Shown here piece after piece: positions 34,413 to 44,066 of a DNA stretch of 48,893 bases. Under the pieces are notes generated by a model. The model worked only from the letters and a program-made list of their open reading frames with translations, ran no database searches and was not told where the DNA came from. The stretch's first letter is position 1, and every line of letters starts with the position of its first letter. Source of the DNA: Pseudomonadota bacterium (GTDB lineage Bacteria; Myxococcota_A; Polyangia; Polyangiales; JAFGIB01); the NCBI GenBank assembly GCA_017881185.1, contig JADGRE010000015.1, forward strand, positions 1 to 48,893, written 5' to 3'. The position numbers and the translations under genes were made by a program.

Positions 34413-35621
34413 CTACAACATGGCCGCGGCGTCCGGAACGAGTTGGTCACCCTGACACCGATATGTCACGAAGCCCAGGCTCGGACCGCGCGCAGAGACC
34501 ACGATCAGCCGACTGCCGGTGAACACCGCCCGCGCACCCGCCGGCGCCAACGCAGTCGGCAGCCAGAGCTCGATGCGGTCGCGGGGCTCGTCGAGCTTCA
34601 GCTCCAGCGGGTCACCCTCACCGGACACCCGCAGCAGCGGACGGCCGCCCGCGCAGCGGATGTCGGTGATTGCGTGCGCCAGCGTGCGCTCGCGACCATC
34701 GAGCGTGATGACGTGTGCTGTTCGTTCGCCGGCGCAGTCACCCCACATCACCGCGCCTTTGGGCGCCGGCGACAAGCCCAATGGCATGCACTCGCGCAGC
34801 GTGGGCACGGCCGCGGCGTACGAAATCTCGGGGCGAATCGCATACACCTGCGTGGTGGGAATCGCGTCTTGCTCGCCGAGTGCGCAGAACGCGTCGTACC
34901 AGGTGCCCGAGACCCAAGTGGCACCGGCCAGCATGCGCAGGCACGGCGTGCGGATCTCGCGTGCGTCTGCCACACGCGCGGCAGCGCCAGCCAAAGGTGG
35001 ATACGCCTGGGTCACCAGCTGCGCGCAATCGCCGCTCTGACCCACGCAGCGCGCGACCGGCGCGCGGAACGCCACGCGCATCGCGCCGGTCTCCGCTGCG
35101 CTCAGTGACAAGCGACCGCGCACGGCATCACTGCGCGCTTCGGCGGCCGACAGCCGTTGCGGTGGACCGAAGGTCTGCGCGCTGTCCGGTGCGTAACTGC
35201 CGAGCACCGCGGCCAGCTGCTCGCTCTGCGCGATCCAGACCAAGCCCAGATGACCACCGGCCGCGGTTGCAGCGAGCTCGGAGACACGAGCGTCAGCCGC
35301 GGGCAATGCGGCGGCGGCGCATGCATCGAGGCCAAGCACCCGAGCCGCGCCCTGCGCCCTTCCCTGCGCATCGAAGCGCTGCAGGCGCAGGCTCTGCGAA
35401 CAGCTGCCAGGTGCAACCCATAACGCCAATGCCCCATCGCTCGTGGTGACCAGCTCGAAGGCATCTGTGGTGCCCAACTCGCCGAGCACGCGAGGCACCG
35501 CTGGCGCAGCGACGACGGCTGGGCTCGGCACCGGCTTGGGCACTTGCCGGGGCGCACTCGCGCGGCTGCACGCCGCCAAGAGCAGCACCGAGATCCACGA
35601 GCCGCAACACCAAGCGCGCAT
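34413..35621 (-). CDS. putative lipoprotein of unknown function
   Basis: MRAWCCGSWISVLLLAACSRA lipobox; long ORF with codon usage consistent with neighbours. Confidence 0.68.
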   Translation of the reverse strand: MRAWCCGSWISVLLLAACSRASAPRQVPKPVPSPAVVAAPAVPRVLGELGTTDAFELVTTSDGALALWVAPGSCSQSLRLQRFDAQGRAQGAARVLGLDACAAAALPAADARVSELAATAAGGHLGLVWIAQSEQLAAVLGSYAPDSAQTFGPPQRLSAAEARSDAVRGRLSLSAAETGAMRVAFRAPVARCVGQSGDCAQLVTQAYPPLAGAAARVADAREIRTPCLRMLAGATWVSGTWYDAFCALGEQDAIPTTQVYAIRPEISYAAAVPTLRECMPLGLSPAPKGAVMWGDCAGERTAHVITLDGRERTLAHAITDIRCAGGRPLLRVSGEGDPLELKLDEPRDRIELWLPTALAPAGARAVFTGSRLIVVSARGPSLGFVTYRCQGDQLVPDAAAML

Positions 35622-35759
35622 CGAGCCGTGCACCGTAGGCCATGGCGGAACCGGCAGCAACCGCGAGGCGCGCACACAGCGGGTCGTCGCTACACCTGCG
35701 CGCTCGCGTTATGCTCGGCCGACGCCGCCAGCGCGGCGCGGAAAGCAAAGCATCGCACC

Positions 35760-37061
35760 ATGTCCGAGCTCGCTCACGCCCTGCTGCAGTACATCGATGC
35801 CTCGCCGACGCCGTTCCACGCGGTCGCCCACAGCACGCGCTTGCTCGAAGACGCCGGCTTCGCGCGCTTGCGCGAGGAAGACAGCTGGCAACTGCAACCT
35901 GGCGACAGAGCCTACGTGGTGCGCGGCGGCTCCAGCCTCGCGGCGTTCGTGTGTGGCAGCGTGCCGCCGCACGACGCCGGCTTCCTGCTGATCGGCGCGC
36001 ACACCGATTCCCCCAACCTGCGCATCAAGCCTGCGCCGGAGCTGTCTCGCAACGGCTACCGCCAGCTCGGCGTGGAAGTCTACGGCGGGGTATTGCTGAG
36101 CACATGGCTCGATCGCGACCTGTCACTGGCGGGCCGCGTGGTCGTCGACACCGATGGCGAGCACTACGAGAGTTACCTGGTCGACTTCGAGCGCGCCCTG
36201 TTGCGCATCCCGAACCTCGCAATTCACCTGAACCGCAACGTGAACACCGAAGGCCTGGTGCTCAACGCGCAGAGCCACCTGGCGCCGATCCTCGGCCTCG
36301 CCAGCGACCACGACGAGCCGCTGCGCGCGCTGCTTGCTACGGAGCTGCAGCGGACAGGCCAAGAGTGCAACGCCGAGCGCATCGCCGGCTGGGACCTCGC
36401 GCTCTACGACGTGCAGCAAGCCGCGGTCTGTGGCTTGCGTAACGAGTTCATCCAGGCAAGCCGCCTCGACAACCTCGCCAGTTGCTTCGCTGCCGTGACC
36501 GCGCTGTGCGAGCTCGACGCCCCAAGCGACGCGACACGCGCCATCGTGCTGTACGACCACGAAGAGGTCGGCAGCCGCAGCGCGCAGGGCGCACACTCGC
36601 CGCTGCTACGCGAAGTGCTGGAGCGCGCCACGCGTGCCCACGGCGGCAGCGCAAGCGACATGTTCTCGCGCGCGATGGCGCGCTCGTTCCTGATCTCTGC
36701 CGACATGGCGCACGCCGTACACCCGAACTACGCCGACAAACACGAACCCGGCCATCAACCGGTGCTCGGCGGCGGCCCGGTGATCAAGACCAACGTGAAC
36801 CAAGCCTACGCTACCGACGGCGAGAGCATGGCGCGCTTCGCCCAGCTGTGCCGCAGCGCGGAGATCACTGCGCAACACTACGTCGTGCGCAGCGACCTGC
36901 CCTGCGGCAGCACGATCGGTCCAATCACCGCCGGCCAACTCGGTCTGCGCACAGTCGACGTGGGCAGCCCTCTCTTATCGATGCACTCGATCCGCGAAAT
37001 GGCCGCGGTCTCCGACGTCGAAGCCATGCAACGCGTGCTGGAAGCGTTCTTTGGGACGTAG
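35760..37061 (+). CDS. apeB: M18 family aminopeptidase
   Basis: LLQYIDASPTPFHAVAHSTRLLEDAGF, LLIGAHTDSPNLRIKP, YDHEEVGSRSAQGA, SADMAHAVHPNYADKHEPGHQP. Confidence 0.95.
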   Translation: MSELAHALLQYIDASPTPFHAVAHSTRLLEDAGFARLREEDSWQLQPGDRAYVVRGGSSLAAFVCGSVPPHDAGFLLIGAHTDSPNLRIKPAPELSRNGYRQLGVEVYGGVLLSTWLDRDLSLAGRVVVDTDGEHYESYLVDFERALLRIPNLAIHLNRNVNTEGLVLNAQSHLAPILGLASDHDEPLRALLATELQRTGQECNAERIAGWDLALYDVQQAAVCGLRNEFIQASRLDNLASCFAAVTALCELDAPSDATRAIVLYDHEEVGSRSAQGAHSPLLREVLERATRAHGGSASDMFSRAMARSFLISADMAHAVHPNYADKHEPGHQPVLGGGPVIKTNVNQAYATDGESMARFAQLCRSAEITAQHYVVRSDLPCGSTIGPITAGQLGLRTVDVGSPLLSMHSIREMAAVSDVEAMQRVLEAFFGT

Positions 37062-37068
37062 TCACGGT

Positions 37069-38985
37069 TCACAACGACACCCGATGTTGCGCGCACCAAT
37101 TGAGGTGCACGTAGATGGCCCAGACCCGCGACCAGTAGATACCCGAGCGGCCCGCTTGGAACGAGCGCCACAGCGCCAGCGCGCTGGCCGGGTCGACGCC
37201 GGCGCGCTCGCACAGCGCCTCGTCGCGATACAACGCTTCCATCGTCTCGCGCAGACTATTACGGCACCAGGCATCGATGGGCAACACGAAGCCCGACTTC
37301 GGCCGGTCGAAGAGCTGCGGGTCGAGCTTGGAAAGCGCCGTGCGCCGTAGCATGGTCTTCTTGCCGAGCGGTGCGAAGCGCTGCGCCGCGGGCAAGCCTG
37401 CCACGGCCTCGATCACCTTGTGGTCGAGTAAGGGCACGCGCGCCTCGAGCGCCGCAGCCATGCTGGCCACGTCGGTGTCACGCAGCAGGCGCTCGCCGAT
37501 GAAGCTGCGCAATTCCAGAAGCGATACCGCATGCAAGCTGTGCTCGCCGCGCGTGAGCGCCCGCGCCGCCGCGCGCTGCGGCGCAGTCAGCCCGCGCGTG
37601 AGCCCGGCGGCAGGGGCCACACGCGCTGCCAGTCGCGCATACAGCTCGCTCGAGAACAGCGCATACGATGACTGGTAGAGATCGGCGAAATCGCCGCGCG
37701 CACTGATCACGTCGGCGAGCTTTCCCCAACGCGTCTGCGGCGGCACCCCACCGAACGCCAGCGCTGCAGCCGTGGCGGCCGCGGCTGCAGCATGCGCAAC
37801 CGACCCCGCAAACGCGGGCAGCGCCGCCAAGCGCGCGGCACGCGGCAGGTCGTGGAAGCTGCGATAGCCACCGAACAGCTCGTCACCACCGGTGCCTGCG
37901 AGCGCCACCGTCACTCCCGCATCGCGTACCGCGCGACTCAGGAGGTAAGTATTGATGGCATCGAAGGTCGGCTGATCGATCGCGTCGAGCGCGCGTGGCA
38001 GCTGACGATGGAAGTCGTCTTCGGTGATGCGCAGACTGTGGTGCTCGGCGCCGAGCGCACGGGCCACGGCCTCGGCGTAGCGTGATTCATCGAGCTCCGG
38101 CTGGTCGAAGCCGATGGTGAAGGTCTTCACGGCCGACGGCGCTACCTCGCAAGCCAACGCCGCCACGGCGCTCGAGTCGATACCTCCAGAGAGAAACACT
38201 CCCAGCGGTACGTCGGCGATGAACTGCATGCGCACGGTCTCGCGCAGCGTCTGCCCCAGCTGGTCCTCGCTGGTGCTGCCCTCACTTGCTGCCGGCAGCT
38301 GCCAGTACACGCTGGGCTCCGGCGACAGCTGACCCTCGCGCAGCGTCAGGCACGAGGCCGCTGGCAAGAGCCGCACGCCTTCGATCATGGTGTTCGGACC
38401 GACCACGAAGCCGTGCCACAGAAAGCTCGCCACGCCTGTCGGGTCGAGCTTGCGCGGCGCACCCGCAGCGAGCAGCGCACGCACCTCCGATGCAAAGTGC
38501 ACGCTGCGCCCCTGCACGCGGTAGTACAGTGGCTTGATGCCCATCGGATCGCGCACCAGATGCAGCACGCGCGAGCGCGGGTCCCACAGTGCGAACGCGA
38601 ACATGCCGCGGAACTTCCGCACGGCAGCGTCGAGCCCCCACGCGACGTACGCCCGCAAGATCACCTCGGTGTCGCTGCCCGAGCGGAAACGCACGCCGCT
38701 GGCTTCCAGCTGATCGCGCAGCTCGCGGTAGTTGTAGATCTCGCCGTTGAAGACGATCACGCAGCCCGTGTCCGGCTCGTGCATGGGCTGAGCGCCCGCG
38801 GGCGAGAGATCGATGATGGCCAGCCGCCGGTGCCCAAGGCTCACGTCGAAACGGCCCGTGCCCAGCGCGCTCGTCCACACGCCCTGCCCGTCAGGCCCGC
38901 GATGCGATTGCGCGTCGTTCATGCGACCGACCGCGGCGACACTGGCCTCGTCGATCACTCCCGCCACGCCGACCAGTCCGCACAT
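37069..38985 (-). CDS. asnB: asparagine synthase (glutamine-hydrolyzing)
   Basis: MCGLVGVAGVID N-terminal Cys nucleophile, SHRGPDGQG, FNGEIYNYRELRDQL, VFLSGGIDSSAVAAL. Confidence 0.96.
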   Translation of the reverse strand: MCGLVGVAGVIDEASVAAVGRMNDAQSHRGPDGQGVWTSALGTGRFDVSLGHRRLAIIDLSPAGAQPMHEPDTGCVIVFNGEIYNYRELRDQLEASGVRFRSGSDTEVILRAYVAWGLDAAVRKFRGMFAFALWDPRSRVLHLVRDPMGIKPLYYRVQGRSVHFASEVRALLAAGAPRKLDPTGVASFLWHGFVVGPNTMIEGVRLLPAASCLTLREGQLSPEPSVYWQLPAASEGSTSEDQLGQTLRETVRMQFIADVPLGVFLSGGIDSSAVAALACEVAPSAVKTFTIGFDQPELDESRYAEAVARALGAEHHSLRITEDDFHRQLPRALDAIDQPTFDAINTYLLSRAVRDAGVTVALAGTGGDELFGGYRSFHDLPRAARLAALPAFAGSVAHAAAAAATAAALAFGGVPPQTRWGKLADVISARGDFADLYQSSYALFSSELYARLAARVAPAAGLTRGLTAPQRAAARALTRGEHSLHAVSLLELRSFIGERLLRDTDVASMAAALEARVPLLDHKVIEAVAGLPAAQRFAPLGKKTMLRRTALSKLDPQLFDRPKSGFVLPIDAWCRNSLRETMEALYRDEALCERAGVDPASALALWRSFQAGRSGIYWSRVWAIYVHLNWCAQHRVSL

Positions 38986-39041
38986 GCGGGCCAGGCTACC
39001 ACTCGTCAGCGCAGTTGCGCGAACCGACCTTCAGCCGGGCT

Positions 39042-39239
39042 TCAAGCCAGCTCGAAGTGTTTGCAAAACACCACGAGCGCCGTGGGGTCGTCGTAGTGCG
39101 CCTGCCGATGCTCGGTGGTCGGGTAGCCGTGGGCGCAAGTCTCCCGCTGCTCGTCGAAGAGCGCGCAGTGCTCGCAGTTGAAGCGCAGGTTGAAGGCTTC
39201 GCGCTGCTGCCGAAAGCGCTGGTCTTGCAGGATCTTCAC
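39042..39239 (-). CDS. small Cys-containing protein (65 aa), translationally coupled to rpiB
   Basis: GTG start overlapping the rpiB stop (GTGA); VKILQDQRFRQQREAFNLRFNCEHCALFDEQRETCAHGYPTTEHRQAHYDDPTALVVFCKHFELA*. Confidence 0.7.
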   Translation of the reverse strand: MKILQDQRFRQQREAFNLRFNCEHCALFDEQRETCAHGYPTTEHRQAHYDDPTALVVFCKHFELA

Positions 39240-39679
39240 GCGTCGATCTTGGCGACGCGGCCCGCGTGACGCCCACCCTCGAAGCTGCCATCGAGAAAGG
39301 TCTTCAAGATGTCCTCGGCAAGACCCGGCCCCACGATGCGGGAACCCAAACACAACACGTTGGCGTCGTTGTGCGTGCGCGCCATGCGCGCTGCATAGGC
39401 CTCGGTGCACACGGCGGCGCGCACACCTTTGTGCCGGTTGGCCGCCATGCTCATGCCCAGGCCCGTGCCACACACCAGCACGCCCAGGCGGTAGCGACCC
39501 TGCACGACGCCCGTCGCCACGGCATGCGCGTAGTCCGGATAATCAGTCGACGCCTCGCTGTGGGTGCCCAGGTCCTCGAACGCCACGCCCCAGCGGGCCA
39601 GCGCCAGCTTCAACGACTCCTTGAGCGCGAAGCCCGCATGGTCGGACGCAATCGCGATGGGCTTGGTGGCTTCAGTCAT
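39236..39679 (-). CDS. rpiB: ribose-5-phosphate isomerase B
   Basis: IAIASDHAGFALKESLK, YPDYAHAVA, LVCGTGLGMSMAANRHKGVRAAVC, HNDANVLCLGSR. Confidence 0.96.
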   Translation of the reverse strand: MTEATKPIAIASDHAGFALKESLKLALARWGVAFEDLGTHSEASTDYPDYAHAVATGVVQGRYRLGVLVCGTGLGMSMAANRHKGVRAAVCTEAYAARMARTHNDANVLCLGSRIVGPGLAEDILKTFLDGSFEGGRHAGRVAKIDA

Positions 39680-40925
39680 GTCGCTTGAGCACGAGGGTGA
39701 CGTTGGTGCCGCCGAAGCCGAACGAGTTCGACAGCGCGATGTTGATCTTCTTCTGACGCGCCGTGTGCGGCACGAGATCGAAGCCAGCGGCTTGCTCGTC
39801 AGGGTTGTCGAGGTTGATGGTCGGTGGGATCACGCTGTCGTGAAGCGCCAGCGCGGCAATCACGGCCTCGAGCCCACCCGCAGCGCCGAGCAAGTGCCCG
39901 GTCATCGACTTCGTGCTCGACACCATCAGCCCGGCGCCGTGACCGCGGGCGTGCGCGCCAAACACCTTCTCGATGGCCACCAGCTCGGTGATGTCGCCGA
40001 CCTCGGTCGAGGTGCCGTGCGCGTTCAGGTAATCCACAGCCGTGGGCGGAAGCTTGGCGTCTTTGAGCGCGAACTTCATCGCACGCTGCGCGCCTTCGCC
40101 CTCGGGCGCAGGTTGCGTCAAGTGGAACGCGTCGGCCGACGCGCCGTAACCGATGAGCTCGGCGTAGATCTTGGCGCCGCGCTTGATCGCGCGCTCGCGC
40201 TCTTCGAGAATCATCAGGCCGCAACCTTCGGCCATGACGAAGCCGTCGCGATCCTTGTCGTAGGGTCGGCTGGCCTTCGTCGGCTCGTGGTTGCGCTTGG
40301 ACAGCGCGCGCATCGCGTTGAAGCCGCCCACGCCGAGACCCGTGATGGTGGCTTCGGAGCCGCCCGCCACCGCCATCTCGAGATCGCCGCGCTGGATCCA
40401 GCGGTAGGCTTCGCCGATGGCGTGCGCGCCCGACGAGCACGCGCTGGTGGTGGTGTAGCTCACGCCCTTGAAGCCGAAACGCATCGACACCCCACCGGGC
40501 GCGAGGTTCGCGATGGTGGCGGGGATGAAGTACGGCGTCATGCGCCGCGGGCCCTTCTCGAACAGCACCTTGGCCTGCGCCTCGATCAGCGACAGACCGC
40601 ACATGCCGACGCCCACGAAGGTGCCAGTCAGCTCCTTCACCTCATCGGGCGCATCGGCGACACCGGCATCACGCACGGCCAGCTCGCTCGCGGCCAGCGC
40701 CAGGTGAATGAAGCGGTCGCCTTCACGGACGCGCTTGCGCTCGATGTACAGCTCCGGGTCGAAACCCTTGCACTCGCCGGCAATCTGGGTCGCGAATTCT
40801 TTGGCGTCGAACAGCGTGATCGGACCGATCCCGCTCTTGCCTTCGCGCAGTGCGTTCCAGGTGGACGCCGTGTCGTTGCCGCACGGGGTCACAGCCCCCA
40901 CGCCTGTAATGACTACCCTTCGCAT
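39672..40925 (-). CDS. fabF: beta-ketoacyl-ACP synthase II
   Basis: MRRVVITGVGAVTPCGND, TTSACSSGAHAIGEAY, NAHGTSTEVGD, SMTGHLLGAAGGLEA. Confidence 0.97.
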   Translation of the reverse strand: MRRVVITGVGAVTPCGNDTASTWNALREGKSGIGPITLFDAKEFATQIAGECKGFDPELYIERKRVREGDRFIHLALAASELAVRDAGVADAPDEVKELTGTFVGVGMCGLSLIEAQAKVLFEKGPRRMTPYFIPATIANLAPGGVSMRFGFKGVSYTTTSACSSGAHAIGEAYRWIQRGDLEMAVAGGSEATITGLGVGGFNAMRALSKRNHEPTKASRPYDKDRDGFVMAEGCGLMILEERERAIKRGAKIYAELIGYGASADAFHLTQPAPEGEGAQRAMKFALKDAKLPPTAVDYLNAHGTSTEVGDITELVAIEKVFGAHARGHGAGLMVSSTKSMTGHLLGAAGGLEAVIAALALHDSVIPPTINLDNPDEQAAGFDLVPHTARQKKINIALSNSFGFGGTNVTLVLKRHD

Positions 40926-40948
40926 GCGAATCACCCAGCAGTGAAACT

Positions 40949-40973
40949 GGGGCGACCCCGTTCGGGCCGCCCC
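40949..40973. promoter_or_regulatory. GC-rich hairpin between acpP and fabF
   Basis: GGGGC-ga-CCCCG-tt-CGGG-cc-GCCCC can pair in two nested stems; no U-tract. Confidence 0.45.
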
Positions 40974-41008
40974 ACCACTTGCAGGTCCACTCTAGCGCGG
41001 ATTGGGCG

Positions 41009-41242
41009 CTATTTGGCGTGGGCCTGGATGTATGTGATCGCGTCACCGACGGTACCGATCTTCTCGGTGTCCTCGTCGGGGATGTCGATCTCGAACTGTT
41101 CCTCGAACGCCAGAACCAGCTCGACGATGGCGAGCGAGTCAGCACCAAGATCTTCGATGAACTGCGCCTCTTCCTTCACTTCGGCGATGTCCACGTCCAA
41201 CTGCTGAGCGACGATTTCCTTGACCTTCTGCGCGATATCCAT
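41009..41242 (-). CDS. acpP: acyl carrier protein
   Basis: [58 protein letters not shown]. Confidence 0.98.
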   Translation of the reverse strand: MDIAQKVKEIVAQQLDVDIAEVKEEAQFIEDLGADSLAIVELVLAFEEQFEIDIPDEDTEKIGTVGDAITYIQAHAK

Positions 41243-41285
41243 CCGACCCCTCCAACGGGTGCAAGATTGGTAGACTACTCACTCG

Positions 41286-42032
41286 TTACACGTACATTCC
41301 GCCGTTGACTCGAATGACTTGGCCCGTGATGTACGAAGCCTCGTCCGAGCACAAGAACAGCACGGCTGCTGCAACATCATCCGGCTGACCGATCCGCGCG
41401 AGCGGGATCTGCTCGATCATGTATTTCTTGGCGTCCTGCGGCAGGTTCTTGGTCATGTCGGTGTCGATGAAACCGGGGGCCACTGCGTTCACGGTAACGC
41501 CGCGCGAGGCGTACTCCCGGGCGAGCGTCTTCGTCAAGCCGATCAAGGCTGCCTTCGAGGCCGAGTAGACCGCCTGTCCGGGGTTGCCGAGCTCGGCAAC
41601 CACGCTGGCCAGGTTCACCACCCGGCCCGTGCGGGCACGCATCATCAGGCGAATCGCCGAGCGCGCGCAATTGATTGCGCCCGTTACGTTCACGGCAAAG
41701 GTTTTCTGTATGTCCTCATCCGACACGCGCAACAGCAGGTTGTCGCGGGCGATGCCGGCGTTGTTCACGAGAATGTCGAGCCGCCCGAGGCGCTTGGCCA
41801 GCTCGCGGATACCTTCGTCGACGGCTTCGGCCTGGGTCACGTCGAGCTTCATCAGCTCGCCCTTGCCCCCGGCTGCGGACACCGCTGCGAGGGTCTCTTG
41901 GCCCACTTCGGCCTGCAGCACGTCGGCTGCGATCACGTGCGCGCCGGCCTTGGCCAGCGTGACGCACATCGAACGCCCGAGGCCACGGTAGCCACCGGTC
42001 ACCACTGCCACTTTGCCGTCGAGTCGGAACAT
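41286..42032 (-). CDS. fabG: 3-oxoacyl-ACP reductase
   Basis: SDR fold: VVTGGYRGLGRSM, NNAGIARDNLLLRVSDED, YSASKAALIGLTKTLAREYASRGVTVNAVAPGFIDTDMT. Confidence 0.97.
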   Translation of the reverse strand: MFRLDGKVAVVTGGYRGLGRSMCVTLAKAGAHVIAADVLQAEVGQETLAAVSAAGGKGELMKLDVTQAEAVDEGIRELAKRLGRLDILVNNAGIARDNLLLRVSDEDIQKTFAVNVTGAINCARSAIRLMMRARTGRVVNLASVVAELGNPGQAVYSASKAALIGLTKTLAREYASRGVTVNAVAPGFIDTDMTKNLPQDAKKYMIEQIPLARIGQPDDVAAAVLFLCSDEASYITGQVIRVNGGMYV

Positions 42033-42119
42033 GGTGTGTCCTTATCACGCCGAATCACGCCGAGAGATTGAGACCGCTCGGCACCCCCGAGAGCCGATGG
42101 CTGCTCGGAAAATACACCG

Positions 42120-43133
42120 TCACCAACGCACCAGCGCGCTGCCCCACGCGATGCCACCGCCGAGCGCGCAGAACACGAGCGACTGCCCGGGCTTCACCTT
42201 GCCGGCACGCACCGCTTGATCGAGCGCGATCGGAACCGAAGCGCTCGAGGTGTTCGCGGTCTGGTCGATGTTGATGAAGAAGTGTTCCTTGGCGATGCCG
42301 GTGCGCGACTGCACCGCATCCAAGATGCGCACGTTCGCTTGATGCGGAATCACCCAGTCGACATCGCCCGGCGCCATCTTGTTGGCCGCGAGCGCCGTCT
42401 GCACCGAGGCCGTCAGCGCCTTGACCGCATACTTGAACACGTCCATGCCGACCATCTGCACGAGGTGCAACTTCTTGTCGAGCACCTCTTGGCTGAACGG
42501 CAGACGCGAACCACCGCCGGGGATCTGCAGCGCTTCGATCATCGAGCCATCCGAGTAGATGTGCGTCGACAAGATGCCGCGGCCATCGCCGGTGGCTGGG
42601 CCGACGACCACTGCGCCAGCGCCGTCGCCGAAGAGCACGCAGGTGCCGCGATCGGTCCAGTCGATGATGCGGCTGAGCAGCTCGACGCCGATCACCAAGA
42701 CGTGCTTGGCCGTGCCGGCACGCACGAATGCATCCGCGATGCTCAAGCCGTAGATGAAACCCGCGCATGCAGCTGACAGATCGAACGCGGGGCAGTCCTT
42801 GCGCGTGCCCAACGCAACCAAATTGCGCTGCACGAACACCGCCGCCGAGGGCATGGGCACGTCGGGGCTGATGGTGCCCACGATGATCAGATCGATATCG
42901 GCCGCAGAGATCCCCGCCGACTGCAGTGCGGCCTTCGCAGCATGCGTCGCCATGTCGCTGGTCGCCTCTTCGGGCGCAGCGATGTGGCGCTGACGGATGC
43001 CCGTGCGGCTGGCGATCCAGGCATCGGAGGTGTCCATCACCTTCTCGAGGTCCTGATTGGTGAGGACCTTCTTCGGAAGGTAATGGCCGGTGCCGAGAAT
43101 CCGCGAGCCGGGCTGTGCGCTCGGACCTGTCAC
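42120..43133 (-). CDS. fabH: ketoacyl-ACP synthase III
   Basis: GTG start; SRILGTGHYLPKKVLTNQDLEKVMDTSDAWIASRTGIRQRHIA, DLSAACAGFIYGLSIAD, VIPHQANVRILD. Confidence 0.97.
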   Translation of the reverse strand: MTGPSAQPGSRILGTGHYLPKKVLTNQDLEKVMDTSDAWIASRTGIRQRHIAAPEEATSDMATHAAKAALQSAGISAADIDLIIVGTISPDVPMPSAAVFVQRNLVALGTRKDCPAFDLSAACAGFIYGLSIADAFVRAGTAKHVLVIGVELLSRIIDWTDRGTCVLFGDGAGAVVVGPATGDGRGILSTHIYSDGSMIEALQIPGGGSRLPFSQEVLDKKLHLVQMVGMDVFKYAVKALTASVQTALAANKMAPGDVDWVIPHQANVRILDAVQSRTGIAKEHFFINIDQTANTSSASVPIALDQAVRAGKVKPGQSLVFCALGGGIAWGSALVRW

Positions 43134-43150
43134 TGGGTGAGCACCCGGTC

Positions 43151-43345
43151 TTATGCCTGGGCCTCGCCGCCTTGATCGACGACCTTGCGCCCCTTGTAAT
43201 GACCACACGCTCCGCACACGCGGTGCGGCAAGGTCATCTCGCCGCACTTCGGGCACGGGATGAAGTTGGGCGCGGTCACTTTGTCGTGGTTGGCCCTGCG
43301 CTTGTCGCGCTGGGACCGGCTCTTTCTACGCTTGGGAACGGCCAC
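43151..43345 (-). CDS. rpmF: 50S ribosomal protein L32
   Basis: GTG start; (M)AVPKRRKSRSQRDKRRANHDKVTAPNFIPCPKCGEMTLPHRVCGACGHYKGRKVV. Confidence 0.97.
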   Translation of the reverse strand: MAVPKRRKSRSQRDKRRANHDKVTAPNFIPCPKCGEMTLPHRVCGACGHYKGRKVVDQGGEAQA

Positions 43346-43349
43346 GGTG

Positions 43350-43946
43350 TCACTCCTTCTTGTGGGGCTTGTTGGGCGGGACTTTGTCTCGCAGTCTTTG
43401 TAGCGGCGCAAGACGCGGATCCACGCCCGCGCCGTCGAGATGCCGATTTTCTTTGGAACCGAAGACTTCCGGGGGCGGCCGCAGGTGCTCGGGCACTGCG
43501 ATGCCCTGGCAATCGGGCTTGCAGAGCGGCTGCATCGGGCACTCGAGCACGAGCTGCTCACGCACCAAGCCGTCGAGCACCAGATCGTGGCCGGAGAATT
43601 CCTCGCGCTGGAAGTCTTCTTCCTCGAGCTCCTCTTTGGCTTTGGCTGGCGTGTGCTTGTCGGACTTGCGACAGAAGAGCGTCGCAAACGCCACGTGCAC
43701 GGGCACCTTGGCGTCGCCCAGGCAGCGGCCGCACTCGGCCAGCAAGTCGGCGTCGACCCGGCCATTCACCAGATACTCCGCGCCATTCTTCTGCGCGTGG
43801 ACCTGCACGACCGGCGGAATGGCCGCCGGGTCAGCGCGCAGGCCGGCGTCGGCGAGCTCGGTCTGCAGCCACGCCGAGCTGAGCGGAAAGGTGTAGTCCT
43901 TCCCGTCTTCGTCGATGTCGTGGATCTGAAGCACCAGCGCAGCCAT
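43350..43946 (-). CDS. YceD/DUF177 family protein
   Basis: NGRVDADLLAECGRCLGDAKVPVHVAFATLF, C-terminal LVLECPMQPLCKPDCQGI; directly upstream of rpmF. Confidence 0.92.
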   Translation of the reverse strand: MAALVLQIHDIDEDGKDYTFPLSSAWLQTELADAGLRADPAAIPPVVQVHAQKNGAEYLVNGRVDADLLAECGRCLGDAKVPVHVAFATLFCRKSDKHTPAKAKEELEEEDFQREEFSGHDLVLDGLVREQLVLECPMQPLCKPDCQGIAVPEHLRPPPEVFGSKENRHLDGAGVDPRLAPLQRLRDKVPPNKPHKKE

Positions 43947-44066
43947 TCGTACCCGCGCGGACGCTGAAAAACAGCGGTGGCGCGCCTCTCGGCCCCAAAA
44001 GGGGTGCGGACTATGGAATGCGGGCGGATCGAAGTCAATTCAAGCGGGTGCAGCACGAAGCACGGT

